From Bacteroides sp. CAG:770 (lineage in GTDB: Bacteria; Bacteroidota; Bacteroidia; Bacteroidales; UBA932), in assembly GCA_000435075.1 (NCBI GenBank), contig FR890602.1, positions 1-60,570 of the forward strand: 60,570 bases of DNA, written 5' to 3'. The notes below the pieces were generated by a model. The model was given only the letters and a program-made list of their open reading frames with translations, did not search any database and was not told the DNA's origin. Shown piece after piece: positions 8,632 to 17,309 of the stretch. A program made the position numbers and the translations under genes. Numbering within the stretch: position 1 is the stretch's first letter; every line of letters starts with the position of its first letter.

Positions 8632-10836
8632 TTATTCATAAATAAGTTCAATGTCATCCACTTTCAGTACGCTGCCGACGAAACGGCTGTCGCTATATCC
8701 GTCGAACGCACCCTTGCTGCCTTTAAGTTTCTGGACCTCAGGATTTTCTGCAGTACTTGATATAAAGACAACGTACATGTGTGTTGCTTTCAGTTCAGTA
8801 TTGGAATAATCGATGCTGAGAGTTGCCTCCTTATAGGCATCGACCTTTTCACCGCTGACGAGTTCTGCTCTGCCAAGTTCCGTGACTACATCATTGTCCC
8901 TGTTCTCGACCACGATATAAGCCTTGAATTTCTCGGTTTTGACAGGATTGAACTTGTAATAGAAACGGAATTTGTCTGGCCTTGATGTGAACGCGCGGCC
9001 ATAATTCTCAGGAGTCTCTCCGTTCAGAGTATATTCTCCCATATAAAGCATACCTGCTGTCTTGTTCTTCAGCACATATCCGGAACCATCCACGAAAGTG
9101 TTTCCTTCGCCCCAGCCTACTGTGCTGATCTCAGCAGCGCCTGAGCCGGTATGTGCGTCAGATGTTTTTAGCGTACCTGAATATGATGTATAATAGCAAG
9201 ATACGCCACTGCGCTGAGAAGTCGTCAGGTCATTGCGGGTAGCCCAATAATTGGCCTCAGTCTCAGAAGACTTGGGGAACCATTCATCAATGCCAAGTCC
9301 GGTGGTGCCGAAAGACCAGACCGTCTTCTTATAGACTTCCTTGCTGTACCAGTTCTCGAAACCGGCATTCTCCACCTGTTCTGCTCCCTCAGTCCTTACG
9401 GAAATCGGAGCTGAATAACTCTCCAGACGTCCGTTGTGGTTAATCCTGAACTGATACCCGGTATTTGCAGTAAGACCTCCGAAATTAGTGTAAGAGATTG
9501 TGTTTCCGCTGATTACGCCACCCTCGGCTGTCTTCCAAACAGAACCGTTGCTTTCCTTGTACTCGACACGGAACTTGTTTATGTCTCCGCTGAGGACAGT
9601 AGCACTGAACTTCGTGATTCTGTGAGAATAGACATCGGATTCCTTCAATGACAATGAGGCATCTGTACCCTTGAGGACGAATGAAATCTCCGGGCTTGTC
9701 GCCTGATTGCCGTTCTTGTCGGTCACTGTCAATGTAAATGTGCCCTGGAAAGGATTTTCTGCGCTGTAAGCGAGTTTCCTTCCAAGTTCAGAGAAGTCAA
9801 TGCCGGAGTAAACTGTGTTGCCGTCCATTGCAAGGCAGTGGATGCCGGCTTTGTCCAGGATCTTCTTGACCTCTGCATTGACATTGACAAGATCCACTTC
9901 AGCAGGGACTCCTGCGGCTGTGAGGTACTCGGAATTTACCTTGAGGACAGCAGACTTGACACCTGCGCGCGATATCACGCTGACAAGTCCGTTCTCCATT
10001 TCCTCACCCTCATAGACCGTGTTCTCACCTGTTTCGCTAAGGCTGCTTCCAAGTTTGATTTCAGGAGCTTCGGTAGCTACATCAGTCGCAGAAACCGTCC
10101 ACTCTTTCTCGACAAGAGAAGTGCTGTTGTCAATCTTGATGCCGATGGTCAGCTTTCCGGTGAATGCTGAAGTATTGACATTGAAAGTGATGAAATCATT
10201 CGGCTCGCATTTGATAGCCTCCGGTTTATACACCTTCCACTTGCCGTCAATCTTGGCATAGAGTCGGAAACTGAGATTACCTGCCGGGATGAAAGCGGCG
10301 CGGGTTTCGTTCTGTTTGAAGGTCAATGTATCTGAGACGTTCTTCTTGTCGGTGGATACTGAACCAACAAACTCCTTGTAGAATTCCTTGAGATTGTTTC
10401 CATAATTCACAGCAACTTTCACGTTCGCAAGCTTGGCTGTTCCCTTTACTGTGACAGATCTGTCTTTCGGGGTAATGGAGAAAGGCACCTTGGCCTGGTA
10501 GTACGCGGCATCGAAGCCGGCTTTCAGAGAATCACCATAAAAAGCATAAAGATTGTAGTCGCCACCATTCAGGCGGATTTTCTTTTCAGTCGAATTTGCA
10601 TAAGTGTCTCTGTAGAGACGTTTACCATTGGCTTTCTTGAAAATTTCAACGGTAAAGTCATCAATTTCAGGGAGAGTCTCCTCTGCCTGGGACTTCACAT
10701 TAAAATTGTGAGACCCGTCTGTGGTCAATGCCAGCGTAACTTCTGCCATTCCGGTTGTTTCTTCCGGGCCTGAAGTCGAGCAAGAAGTCATTGCCGCTGT
10801 TATTGCACACAGTGTCAATAATTTAGGGTACTTCAT
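8632..10836 (-). CDS. Large DUF4493, Fn3-like and PCMD lipoprotein, first gene of operon
   Basis: Lipoprotein of 734 residues with start ATG at 10836 (MKYPKLLTLC) and lipobox AMTSC|S. An N-terminal DUF4493-like region (about 25-245) contains 'FTVEIFKKANGK' and 'DYNLYAFYGDS', the typical order of that family. A middle beta domain of about 150 residues follows. Next is a fibronectin-III-like module (about 395-480, 'NTGYQFRINHNG'), then a PCMD domain (about 485-734) from 'GFENWYSKE' to 'VLKVDDIELIYE'. The operon runs 10836 to 4843 with gaps of 19, 23 and 3 bp. A consensus promoter lies 29-60 bp upstream. Likely surface-exposed; its ligand is unknown. Confidence 0.78.
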   Translation of the reverse strand: MKYPKLLTLCAITAAMTSCSTSGPEETTGMAEVTLALTTDGSHNFNVKSQAEETLPEIDDFTVEIFKKANGKRLYRDTYANSTEKKIRLNGGDYNLYAFYGDSLKAGFDAAYYQAKVPFSITPKDRSVTVKGTAKLANVKVAVNYGNNLKEFYKEFVGSVSTDKKNVSDTLTFKQNETRAAFIPAGNLSFRLYAKIDGKWKVYKPEAIKCEPNDFITFNVNTSAFTGKLTIGIKIDNSTSLVEKEWTVSATDVATEAPEIKLGSSLSETGENTVYEGEEMENGLVSVISRAGVKSAVLKVNSEYLTAAGVPAEVDLVNVNAEVKKILDKAGIHCLAMDGNTVYSGIDFSELGRKLAYSAENPFQGTFTLTVTDKNGNQATSPEISFVLKGTDASLSLKESDVYSHRITKFSATVLSGDINKFRVEYKESNGSVWKTAEGGVISGNTISYTNFGGLTANTGYQFRINHNGRLESYSAPISVRTEGAEQVENAGFENWYSKEVYKKTVWSFGTTGLGIDEWFPKSSETEANYWATRNDLTTSQRSGVSCYYTSYSGTLKTSDAHTGSGAAEISTVGWGEGNTFVDGSGYVLKNKTAGMLYMGEYTLNGETPENYGRAFTSRPDKFRFYYKFNPVKTEKFKAYIVVENRDNDVVTELGRAELVSGEKVDAYKEATLSIDYSNTELKATHMYVVFISSTAENPEVQKLKGSKGAFDGYSDSRFVGSVLKVDDIELIYE

Positions 10837-10864
10837 GTATTTGTTAAATAAAAAACATAATCCA

Positions 10865-10896
10865 CAAATGTATGTCATTTTTATTCGTTTTCCAAA
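10865..10896 (-). promoter_or_regulatory. Bacteroidota-type promoter for DUF4493/PCMD operon
   Basis: Read on the minus strand, TTTG (10893-10896) is followed by a 20-nt spacer and TACATTTG (10865-10872). This matches the Bacteroidota consensus TTTG-N19-21-TAnnTTTG. It lies 28 bp before the start codon at 10836 and just after the fmt-side terminator hairpin. Confidence 0.7.
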
Positions 10897-10906
10897 TGTG
10901 CAAAAA

Positions 10907-10950
10907 ACGCAAATTGGAACAAAAGTCGCTATTCCTGTTCCAATTTGCGT
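10907..10950. terminator. Hairpin terminator after the permease-Fmt gene
   Basis: A perfect 15-bp inverted repeat (10907-10921 with 10936-10950) has a 14-nt loop. On the minus strand the stem is followed by a T-run (gcgttttttg), as expected for a Rho-independent terminator of the gene ending at 10986. The plus-strand side is also T-rich. Confidence 0.75.
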
Positions 10951-10985
10951 TTGTTTCGTTTTAGACCTGTCTGATCCGGTACCGG

Positions 10986-13478
10986 TTATTCTTCAATATT
11001 GGAAGCCGGTCTTGCTTTCTCCATCTCAGCCTTGGAAGTGCCTGCCGTAGTGGTCCAGGACATAGGATTTCTGAAACCTGCGAGGAAAGCCTTGACTTCC
11101 ATGCGCTTTTTGCCTGCAAGCTGCATATCCTTGATGGAAATCGCACCGTCCGCAGTGGCTATTGCAAAGAAACTCTTGCCGTCGCTAAGGATGGTTCCCG
11201 GCGTAACATTGTCTTTTCCAATGTGCTCCAGCATTGACCTGAACTCTTCTCCCTCCACTTTTTCTGTGGCGAAAACCTTGAGCTGAGCAGGTGCCTTTGT
11301 CTCTTCTCCCTCCGGAACGAGTTCCGTGAAGGCGGTAGGGTACGGGCTCAGACCTCTGATGAGGTTGTAAACATTCTTGGTCGTGTCGTTCCAGTCGATG
11401 TGACACAGCTCGCGAGTGAGCTTTGGTGCCGGTTTCAGCACCTCAGAACCCTGGATGAAGCTTCTCTGTACTCTGGTCCCGATGTTCCTTTCAATGATGC
11501 CCTGGACTGTCTCTACCACAAGCTGTGCTCCGATAGGCATGAGTTTGTCATGGATGTCGCCTGCAGTGTCGTCCGGTTCGATTCTGCAATCCTGTCTGAG
11601 CATGATTCCGCCGGTGTCAATGTCCTTGTCGATCATGAAGGTAGTCACTCCGGTGAGTCTCTCTCCATTGATGACAGCCCAGTTGATAGGAGCTGCGCCC
11701 CTGTACTGAGGCAGGAGGGCGGCATGGAGATTGAAAGTGCCGAGTTTCGGCATTGACCATACCGATTCCGGAAGCATCCTGAATGCCACTACGACGAACA
11801 GATCTGCCTTGAAATCAGCCAGTTGCTTCTGGAACTCAGGGTCTTTCAGCTTGACAGGCTGCAGAACCGGGATGCCCTGCTCTACCGCAAACTTCTTGAC
11901 TGCACTTTCATTGACTTTAAGTCCTCTTCCGCTCGGCTTGTCGGCGACTGTGACTACTCCGACGACGTTGTATCCGGCTTCTATGAGGGCCTTCAGAGGA
12001 GCGACTGCGAACTCAGGCGTCCCCATATATACTATTCTGGTCTTTCTGAATGTATTCATAAATTTGCTCTTTATTTTCCTCCACCATGAACCGAAGTTCT
12101 CAGTGTTGAATATTGCGGAGTCATGTGCCGCTTTCCATGTGAAATAGACGCCCAGAGGTGCCAGGACGACTGAAGAGATGAATGCACCTGCCGCTGCGGT
12201 AACCGCTCCGTCACGTGCCAGTTTCGTACCCGTGATGTCCACAACCCAGTAGAGCACGAAGAACATGACCGCGATGATTGCTGAGACTCCCAGACCGCCT
12301 TTGCGGATGAATGCTCCGAGGGGCGCGCCGATGAAGAAGAGCAGGAAGCAGGCCAATGCCTCTGCGAATTTCTTCAGCAGTTCCACGTCTGTCCTCCTTA
12401 ATATATATAGGTAACTATATACGTCGTTCTCATATCCGCTGGCTGCCATCTTGAAATCCTCTGCGACGCGGGCCGCGTTTTCATAGGCTCTGACCTCCTG
12501 GTCGCGGTTTTTCCATGACATGTCGTCCAGTTCCAGGGGAGTCCGGCTCTGATAATGGGCTGCCGTGTCCAGCTGGTTGGAATATCTCAGCAGCTTCTTG
12601 GACATGAACGCGGCAAGGTTGACTGTTCTGGTGGAATCGTTGAGATTCGTAAGAGAGTCTTTTCCATGTCTCAGCTGCGAGAGGCTCATGGCCTTCACCT
12701 GGTCTCCGAACTTGGATTTGTCGGATTTCTGGAAGGCGTAGTTCTGCAACGGGATAATCATGTCCTGCTGACGGAAATTGATTCTCTGGAGCTGCAGCGA
12801 AGTGTCCCGGTAAGACATGTTGTTGGTTTCCTGATAATTGGTTCCGCTGAAGAGCTGGAACGTCAGGTAATCCTTCGACTTGGACATCTTTATCATTGCC
12901 GAGTCCGCCAGGGTGACACTTACGTTACCCTTGTTTGCAGTGTGGTCATAGACCATGACTCCATGCATGTAGCCGGTCTTGTCATCTTTCGAGTCGATTC
13001 TCAGGACATATCCGTCGATTCCGTCGTAGAAGGTTCCGGTAGGAATGTTGATTTCCTCCTTTGTCTTTCCGATGTCGTCGCGGAGTGTGTAAATCTTGTT
13101 GTATGAGACAGGAACCAGGTTGTTCACCGCAAAGAACGCGAGAATACTGATGACTCCGGCGGAAATGATAAGCGGCGTCAGGACTCTGACGAGGGATATT
13201 CCCGCAGACTTCATGGCAATGAGCTCGTTGTTCTCAGCCATCTGGCCGACAGTCATCACTGACGCCAGCAGGGTGGCCAAAGGCAGCGACAAAGGAAGCA
13301 TGGTCGCGCTTCCCCAGCCGAGGAATTCCAGAATGATCCTGAATCCCAGACCTTTACCTACGAGTTCATCAATGTAAAGCCACAGGAACTGGAGCATCAG
13401 AATGAATATGACGACCATAAGGATGCCGAAGAACGGCCCCAGAAATGATTTCAGTATGAACTGATCGAGTTTCTTCAT
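10986..13478 (-). CDS. fmt: LptF/LptG-type permease fused to methionyl-tRNA formyltransferase
   Basis: One uninterrupted frame of 830 residues encodes two proteins. Residues 1-473 are a YjgP/YjgQ permease: three N-terminal membrane helices (about 12-122), a periplasmic jelly-roll-like part, and three C-terminal helices (about 375-450). In the Lpt system such permeases move lipopolysaccharide out of the inner membrane. Residues 474-830 are methionyl-tRNA formyltransferase, which formylates initiator Met-tRNA. This half starts MNTFRKTRIVYMGTPEFA and carries the FNLHAALLPQYRGAAPIN and DKDIDTGG motifs with the catalytic Asn, His and Asp. The ATG at 12059 could also serve as an internal start, with a purine-rich stretch upstream. 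Fusion of these two activities is unusual. alaS lies directly upstream. Confidence 0.85.
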   Translation of the reverse strand: MKKLDQFILKSFLGPFFGILMVVIFILMLQFLWLYIDELVGKGLGFRIILEFLGWGSATMLPLSLPLATLLASVMTVGQMAENNELIAMKSAGISLVRVLTPLIISAGVISILAFFAVNNLVPVSYNKIYTLRDDIGKTKEEINIPTGTFYDGIDGYVLRIDSKDDKTGYMHGVMVYDHTANKGNVSVTLADSAMIKMSKSKDYLTFQLFSGTNYQETNNMSYRDTSLQLQRINFRQQDMIIPLQNYAFQKSDKSKFGDQVKAMSLSQLRHGKDSLTNLNDSTRTVNLAAFMSKKLLRYSNQLDTAAHYQSRTPLELDDMSWKNRDQEVRAYENAARVAEDFKMAASGYENDVYSYLYILRRTDVELLKKFAEALACFLLFFIGAPLGAFIRKGGLGVSAIIAVMFFVLYWVVDITGTKLARDGAVTAAAGAFISSVVLAPLGVYFTWKAAHDSAIFNTENFGSWWRKIKSKFMNTFRKTRIVYMGTPEFAVAPLKALIEAGYNVVGVVTVADKPSGRGLKVNESAVKKFAVEQGIPVLQPVKLKDPEFQKQLADFKADLFVVVAFRMLPESVWSMPKLGTFNLHAALLPQYRGAAPINWAVINGERLTGVTTFMIDKDIDTGGIMLRQDCRIEPDDTAGDIHDKLMPIGAQLVVETVQGIIERNIGTRVQRSFIQGSEVLKPAPKLTRELCHIDWNDTTKNVYNLIRGLSPYPTAFTELVPEGEETKAPAQLKVFATEKVEGEEFRSMLEHIGKDNVTPGTILSDGKSFFAIATADGAISIKDMQLAGKKRMEVKAFLAGFRNPMSWTTTAGTSKAEMEKARPASNIEE

Positions 13479-13497
13479 CTGCTGCTGTATTATAAAT

Positions 13498-13535
13498 AGA
13501 GAGTGTGACCGGAATGTATGTCAGCCACACTCTCT
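13498..13535. terminator. Hairpin between alaS and the permease-fmt gene
   Basis: A perfect 10-bp inverted repeat, 13498-13507 with 13526-13535 (agagagtgtg and its complement), has an 18-nt loop. On the minus strand it is followed by an AT-rich tract but no clean T-run. It is probably a weak terminator or mRNA-stabilising stem between alaS and the fusion gene. Confidence 0.5.
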
Positions 13536-13546
13536 GTGTTCGTATA

Positions 13547-16162
13547 CTAGGCTGTAGCCAGCTCGACGAGTTTGGCGAGGGCATCCTTAAGCCCTGCGAC
13601 ATCCTTTCCGCCTGCTGTGGCGAGACCAGGCTGTCCTCCGCCTCCGCCGAGAATGAGTTTGGCAGCTTCTCGTATGTCCTTGCCTGCATTCTTTCCTTTG
13701 GCCACGAGGTCCTGGGAGTACATGAGTACAAGGTTCGGCTTCTCAGCATATTCGAATGCGGCAGCCAATACGAAATTCTCCGTCTGCTTCTGGAGAAGTC
13801 CGGCGACACCTTTGGCCAAGACAGGATCCATGGACTGTGAGAACTCGACAACCTTTATGCCATTGATCTCTTTTGCTTCCTTGGAAATCTTTTCAGCAAG
13901 CCTTGCGACCTTTTCCTGGACGAAGCTTTCGATTTCTTTCTTGTAGCCCGCATTCTCGTCGATTACCTTGCGGATAGCCTCTCCGAGGTCAGGGGTGTTG
14001 TTGAAGAATGCCTTCGCATTTTTCAAAGTCTCGCTCATTGCACGGGTGTGCAGCCATGCGGCTTCACCTGTAACTGCCTCGATACGTCTCACGCCGGCAG
14101 CAACTGCACCCTCTGAAAGGATTATGAACATGCCGATCTGACCGGTCGCCTGGGCATGTGTACCGCCGCAGAGCTCGACTGACTTGCCGAACTTCACGAC
14201 TCTCACCCTGTCGCCATACTTTTCGCCGAACAATGCGATGGCTCCCATTGCGGTAGCCTCCTCCATTGTCGCGTCTCTCTTCTCTTCGAGAGGATAGTTG
14301 GCACGGATAAGTTCATTGACTCTCTTCTCCACTTTTTCGATTTCTTCGTCAGTCATCTTTGAGAAATGCGAGAAGTCGAATCTGAGGTAGTCCGGGCATA
14401 CGTATGAACCTTTCTGCTCGACATGTGTTCCGAGAACTTCGCGGAGCGCCTGGTCGAGAAGGTGGGTGGTGGTATGGTTGTTCGTGATCTTGAGCCTTCT
14501 TTCAGCATCTACATGGAGGGAGAATGACTCTGTGCAGTCTGAAGGGATGCGCTCAGCGATGTGGATGGTGAGGTTGTTCTCCTTTACGGTGTTGAGGATG
14601 TTGATTCTCTCGCCGCTTTCAGACTCGATATATCCGGTATCACCGATCTGTCCTCCCATCTCCGCATAGAACGGAGTGCGGTCGAACACGAGCTGGAACA
14701 TTGTCTTGTTCTTCTGCTTTACGGTGCGCTGCTTGATGAGGCTGACACCGTCAATGTCAGTGTAGTCGTAGCCGAGGAATTCCTCTTCCTCGCCATTGTT
14801 GTACTGGATCCAGTCGCCGAATTCGTTGGAAGTGGCCTGTCTTGCCCTTTCCTTCTGCTTCTGGAGCTCGGCATTGAACTCTTCCAGATCGACGGTATAG
14901 CCTTTTTCTGAAGCGATGAGCTCGGTCAAGTCGATAGGGAAGCCGTAAGTGTCATAGAGGACGAAGGCGTCCTTGCCGTTGATGACCTTGGTGTCGGCAG
15001 ACTTCTCGAGATAATCATCCATGAGTCTGATACCTCTGTCGAGGGTGCGGAGGAATGCGAACTCCTCTTCACGGATAACGCTTTCGATAAGTTTCTGCTG
15101 GTTACGCAGTTCCGGATAAGCGCTTCCCATATCGTCTGCAAGCTGCTGCACGAGACGGCAGAGGAAAGGCGCGTTGAATCCGAGGAAGGTGTATCCGTAA
15201 CGGACTGCCCTTCTGAGGATTCGGCGGATGACATAACCTGCCTTCACGTTGGAAGGAAGCTGACCGTCGGCGATTGAGAAGCTGATGGCGCGGATATGGT
15301 CAGCGATAACACGCATTGCGACCTCTGTATTCTCGGATTCATGATACTGATGTCCTGAAAGTTCCTCGATCTTGCTGATCATGCCGGTAAATACGTCCGT
15401 ATCGTAGTTGCTCTTCTTTCCCTGAAGCACCATGCAGAGACGCTCGAAGCCCATGCCGGTGTCAATGTTGTGGTTCGGGAGAAGTTCGAGTTCCCCGTTT
15501 GCCTTCCTGTTGAACTGCATGAATACGAGGTTCCAGATTTCGATTACGAGAGGATTGCTCTTGTTCACGAGCTCGCGTCCCGGTACCTTTGCGATTTCCT
15601 CGTCGCTTCTGAGGTCAATGTGGATTTCACTGCATGGTCCGCACGGGCCTGTGTCACCCATTTCCCAGAAGTTGTCGTGTTTATCTCCGAGAAGAACGTG
15701 GTCTTCCGGGAGATATTTCAGCCATGTCTGGCGGGCCTCCTCGTCGAGGGATGTCCCGTCTTCCTTGGAACCCTCGAATACGGTGGCATAGAGTTTTGTC
15801 TTGTCTATCTTGTAAACTTCGGTGAGAAGCTCCCATGCCCATGAGATGGCCTCTGTCTTGAAATAGTCTCCGAAACTCCAGTTTCCGAGCATTTCGAACA
15901 TGGTATGATGGTATGAGTCATGTCCCACTTCTTCGAGGTCATTGTGCTTTCCGCTGACTCTGAGACACTTCTGAGAGTCGGTCGCCCTGTGTGTCTTAGG
16001 AGTGACGTTGCCGAGGAAGATGTCCTTGAACTGGTTCATTCCGGCATTGGTAAACATGAGAGTTGGGTCGTTCTTTACGACCATCGGCGCAGAAGGAACA
16101 ATCGTATGTCCCTTGGATGCGAAGAAATCCAGAAATTTCTGTCTTATTTCGTTAGATGTCAT
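13547..16162 (-). CDS. alaS: Alanyl-tRNA synthetase
   Basis: Class II synthetase of 871 residues, a normal length, that charges tRNA-Ala. It starts with the family N-terminus (MTSNEIRQKFLDFFASKGH). It shows motif 'FTNAGMNQFKDIFLG' near residue 35 and the class II core with 'DTGPCGPCSEIH' near 165. The editing domain holds HTTTHLLDQAL (about 572) and CGGTHAQATG (about 680), which carry the zinc-binding His and Cys residues. The C-terminal C-Ala region ends with a glycine-rich 'LGGGGGQPGLATAGG' typical of AlaS. A promoter with both consensus elements lies 86-117 bp upstream. The gene is divergent from the M23 peptidase at 16282. Confidence 0.97.
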   Translation of the reverse strand: MTSNEIRQKFLDFFASKGHTIVPSAPMVVKNDPTLMFTNAGMNQFKDIFLGNVTPKTHRATDSQKCLRVSGKHNDLEEVGHDSYHHTMFEMLGNWSFGDYFKTEAISWAWELLTEVYKIDKTKLYATVFEGSKEDGTSLDEEARQTWLKYLPEDHVLLGDKHDNFWEMGDTGPCGPCSEIHIDLRSDEEIAKVPGRELVNKSNPLVIEIWNLVFMQFNRKANGELELLPNHNIDTGMGFERLCMVLQGKKSNYDTDVFTGMISKIEELSGHQYHESENTEVAMRVIADHIRAISFSIADGQLPSNVKAGYVIRRILRRAVRYGYTFLGFNAPFLCRLVQQLADDMGSAYPELRNQQKLIESVIREEEFAFLRTLDRGIRLMDDYLEKSADTKVINGKDAFVLYDTYGFPIDLTELIASEKGYTVDLEEFNAELQKQKERARQATSNEFGDWIQYNNGEEEEFLGYDYTDIDGVSLIKQRTVKQKNKTMFQLVFDRTPFYAEMGGQIGDTGYIESESGERINILNTVKENNLTIHIAERIPSDCTESFSLHVDAERRLKITNNHTTTHLLDQALREVLGTHVEQKGSYVCPDYLRFDFSHFSKMTDEEIEKVEKRVNELIRANYPLEEKRDATMEEATAMGAIALFGEKYGDRVRVVKFGKSVELCGGTHAQATGQIGMFIILSEGAVAAGVRRIEAVTGEAAWLHTRAMSETLKNAKAFFNNTPDLGEAIRKVIDENAGYKKEIESFVQEKVARLAEKISKEAKEINGIKVVEFSQSMDPVLAKGVAGLLQKQTENFVLAAAFEYAEKPNLVLMYSQDLVAKGKNAGKDIREAAKLILGGGGGQPGLATAGGKDVAGLKDALAKLVELATA

Positions 16163-16247
16163 AGTGACTTAAAAATTTTCATCATGTCAAGTCCGTCTGG
16201 CACGATATTGCATATCGTTTCATTCTGCTGAAAAACGGAACAAACGA

Positions 16248-16279
16248 CAAAATTATAACTTTTTCATTATCTTTGCAAA
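16248..16279 (-). promoter_or_regulatory. alaS promoter
   Basis: Minus-strand TTTG (16276-16279), a 20-nt spacer and TAATTTTG (16248-16255) match the Bacteroidota consensus. The expected transcript has a leader of about 80 nt containing a small hairpin (acgatat/atatcgt, 16202-16218). Its upstream element overlaps the -7 box and spacer of the divergent M23 promoter. Confidence 0.65.
16268..16275 (+). promoter_or_regulatory. -7 box for M23 peptidase gene, probably leaderless mRNA
   Basis: TATCTTTG fits the TAnnTTTG -7 element and ends only 6 nt before the ATG at 16282. Transcription would therefore start at or next to the initiation codon. No TTTG is visible at the usual upstream distance, so the call rests on the -7 box and its position. 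Confidence 0.5.
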
Positions 16280-16281
16280 AT

Positions 16282-17298
16282 ATGTCGGCCCATAATAAGA
16301 AGTATAAACTTAATCCGGAGACTCTGCTTTATGAGATTGAGAAATCATCCGCAAAGTCCCGATTCACGAAAATGGCGATGCTCATCATTGCAAGCATAGC
16401 CCTTTCCGTCGTATATATGTGGCTTTTCACTTCTGTCCTCGGGATGGAACTTCCAAAGACGATAATGCTCCGCAAGGCCAATGCCAGATGGATTTCCAAG
16501 GTGGAACTCATGAATAGGCAGCTTGACATGTATGATGCTACCCTTGAAGGACTTGGTATGCGTGACGACGAGATCTACAGGAACATCTTCGGTATGAATG
16601 AAATTTCGCCCGAAGTCCGCAACGCCGGTTTCGGAGGAGTGAACAGATACGCATATCTGGACAATATCCAGAACAACTCGGCATTGAAGAAGACGACCAT
16701 CCGTCTGGATATCCTCACCAAGAAATCATATGTCCAGAGCAAGTCTTTCGACGACGTGGAACTTCTTTCCAGAAAGGCCGGCGACATGGCATCATGTATC
16801 CCTGCCGTCCCTCCGATTCTTCCGGACAGGTCCAAGTTCCGCATTTCCAGCACTTTCGGATATCGTTCCGACCCTATTTCAGGCCATACGAAGATGCATA
16901 CGGGCTTTGATTTTGCCTGCAAGCCCGGAAATCCGGTCTATGCTTCCGGTGACGGCACAGTGGAATCCGTGAATTTCGACCTTTTTAACTACGGAACTTC
17001 CGTTGTCATTGACCATGGCTTCGGATACAAGACGAGATATGCACATCTGAAGACAGCGTATGTCGTTGAGGGAATGAAACTTAAGCGTGGCGAGTGTCTC
17101 GGCGAGAGCGGAAATACCGGAAAATCCACAGGACCGCATCTTCACTACGAGGTGATATACAAGGGCAGATATGTGAATCCTGTGAATTACTTTGACATTG
17201 ACATGCCTCTGAATGAGTACAGGTCAATGATAACGAAGGTGGCTGACGAGTCGGACAATGTGATGACCGGACACATCCGCAAGACCAGAAGAAGATAG
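16282..17298 (+). CDS. Membrane-anchored M23 family metallopeptidase
   Basis: Predicted peptidoglycan endopeptidase of 338 residues, or its non-catalytic regulator. The cytoplasmic N-terminus is followed by one membrane helix (about 33-55, MAMLIIASIALSVVYMWLF), a helical linker, and a C-terminal LytM/M23 domain (about 200-310). The zinc-ligand motifs are present: HTGFDFA (H and D) and HLHYE (second H), with 'RYAHLK' between them. An active fold is therefore likely. I use the ATG at 16282 rather than the in-frame TTG at 16273, which falls inside the promoter. It is followed 11 bp later by a second M23 gene of the same layout. Confidence 0.88.
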   Translation: MSAHNKKYKLNPETLLYEIEKSSAKSRFTKMAMLIIASIALSVVYMWLFTSVLGMELPKTIMLRKANARWISKVELMNRQLDMYDATLEGLGMRDDEIYRNIFGMNEISPEVRNAGFGGVNRYAYLDNIQNNSALKKTTIRLDILTKKSYVQSKSFDDVELLSRKAGDMASCIPAVPPILPDRSKFRISSTFGYRSDPISGHTKMHTGFDFACKPGNPVYASGDGTVESVNFDLFNYGTSVVIDHGFGYKTRYAHLKTAYVVEGMKLKRGECLGESGNTGKSTGPHLHYEVIYKGRYVNPVNYFDIDMPLNEYRSMITKVADESDNVMTGHIRKTRRR

Positions 17299-17309
17299 GA
17301 GGGAATGTT

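Noticed and set aside
16163..16247. T-box-like riboswitch before alaS
   Set aside because: The leader is only about 80 nt with one 7-bp hairpin and no T-box sequence or antiterminator; T-boxes are not typical of this phylum.
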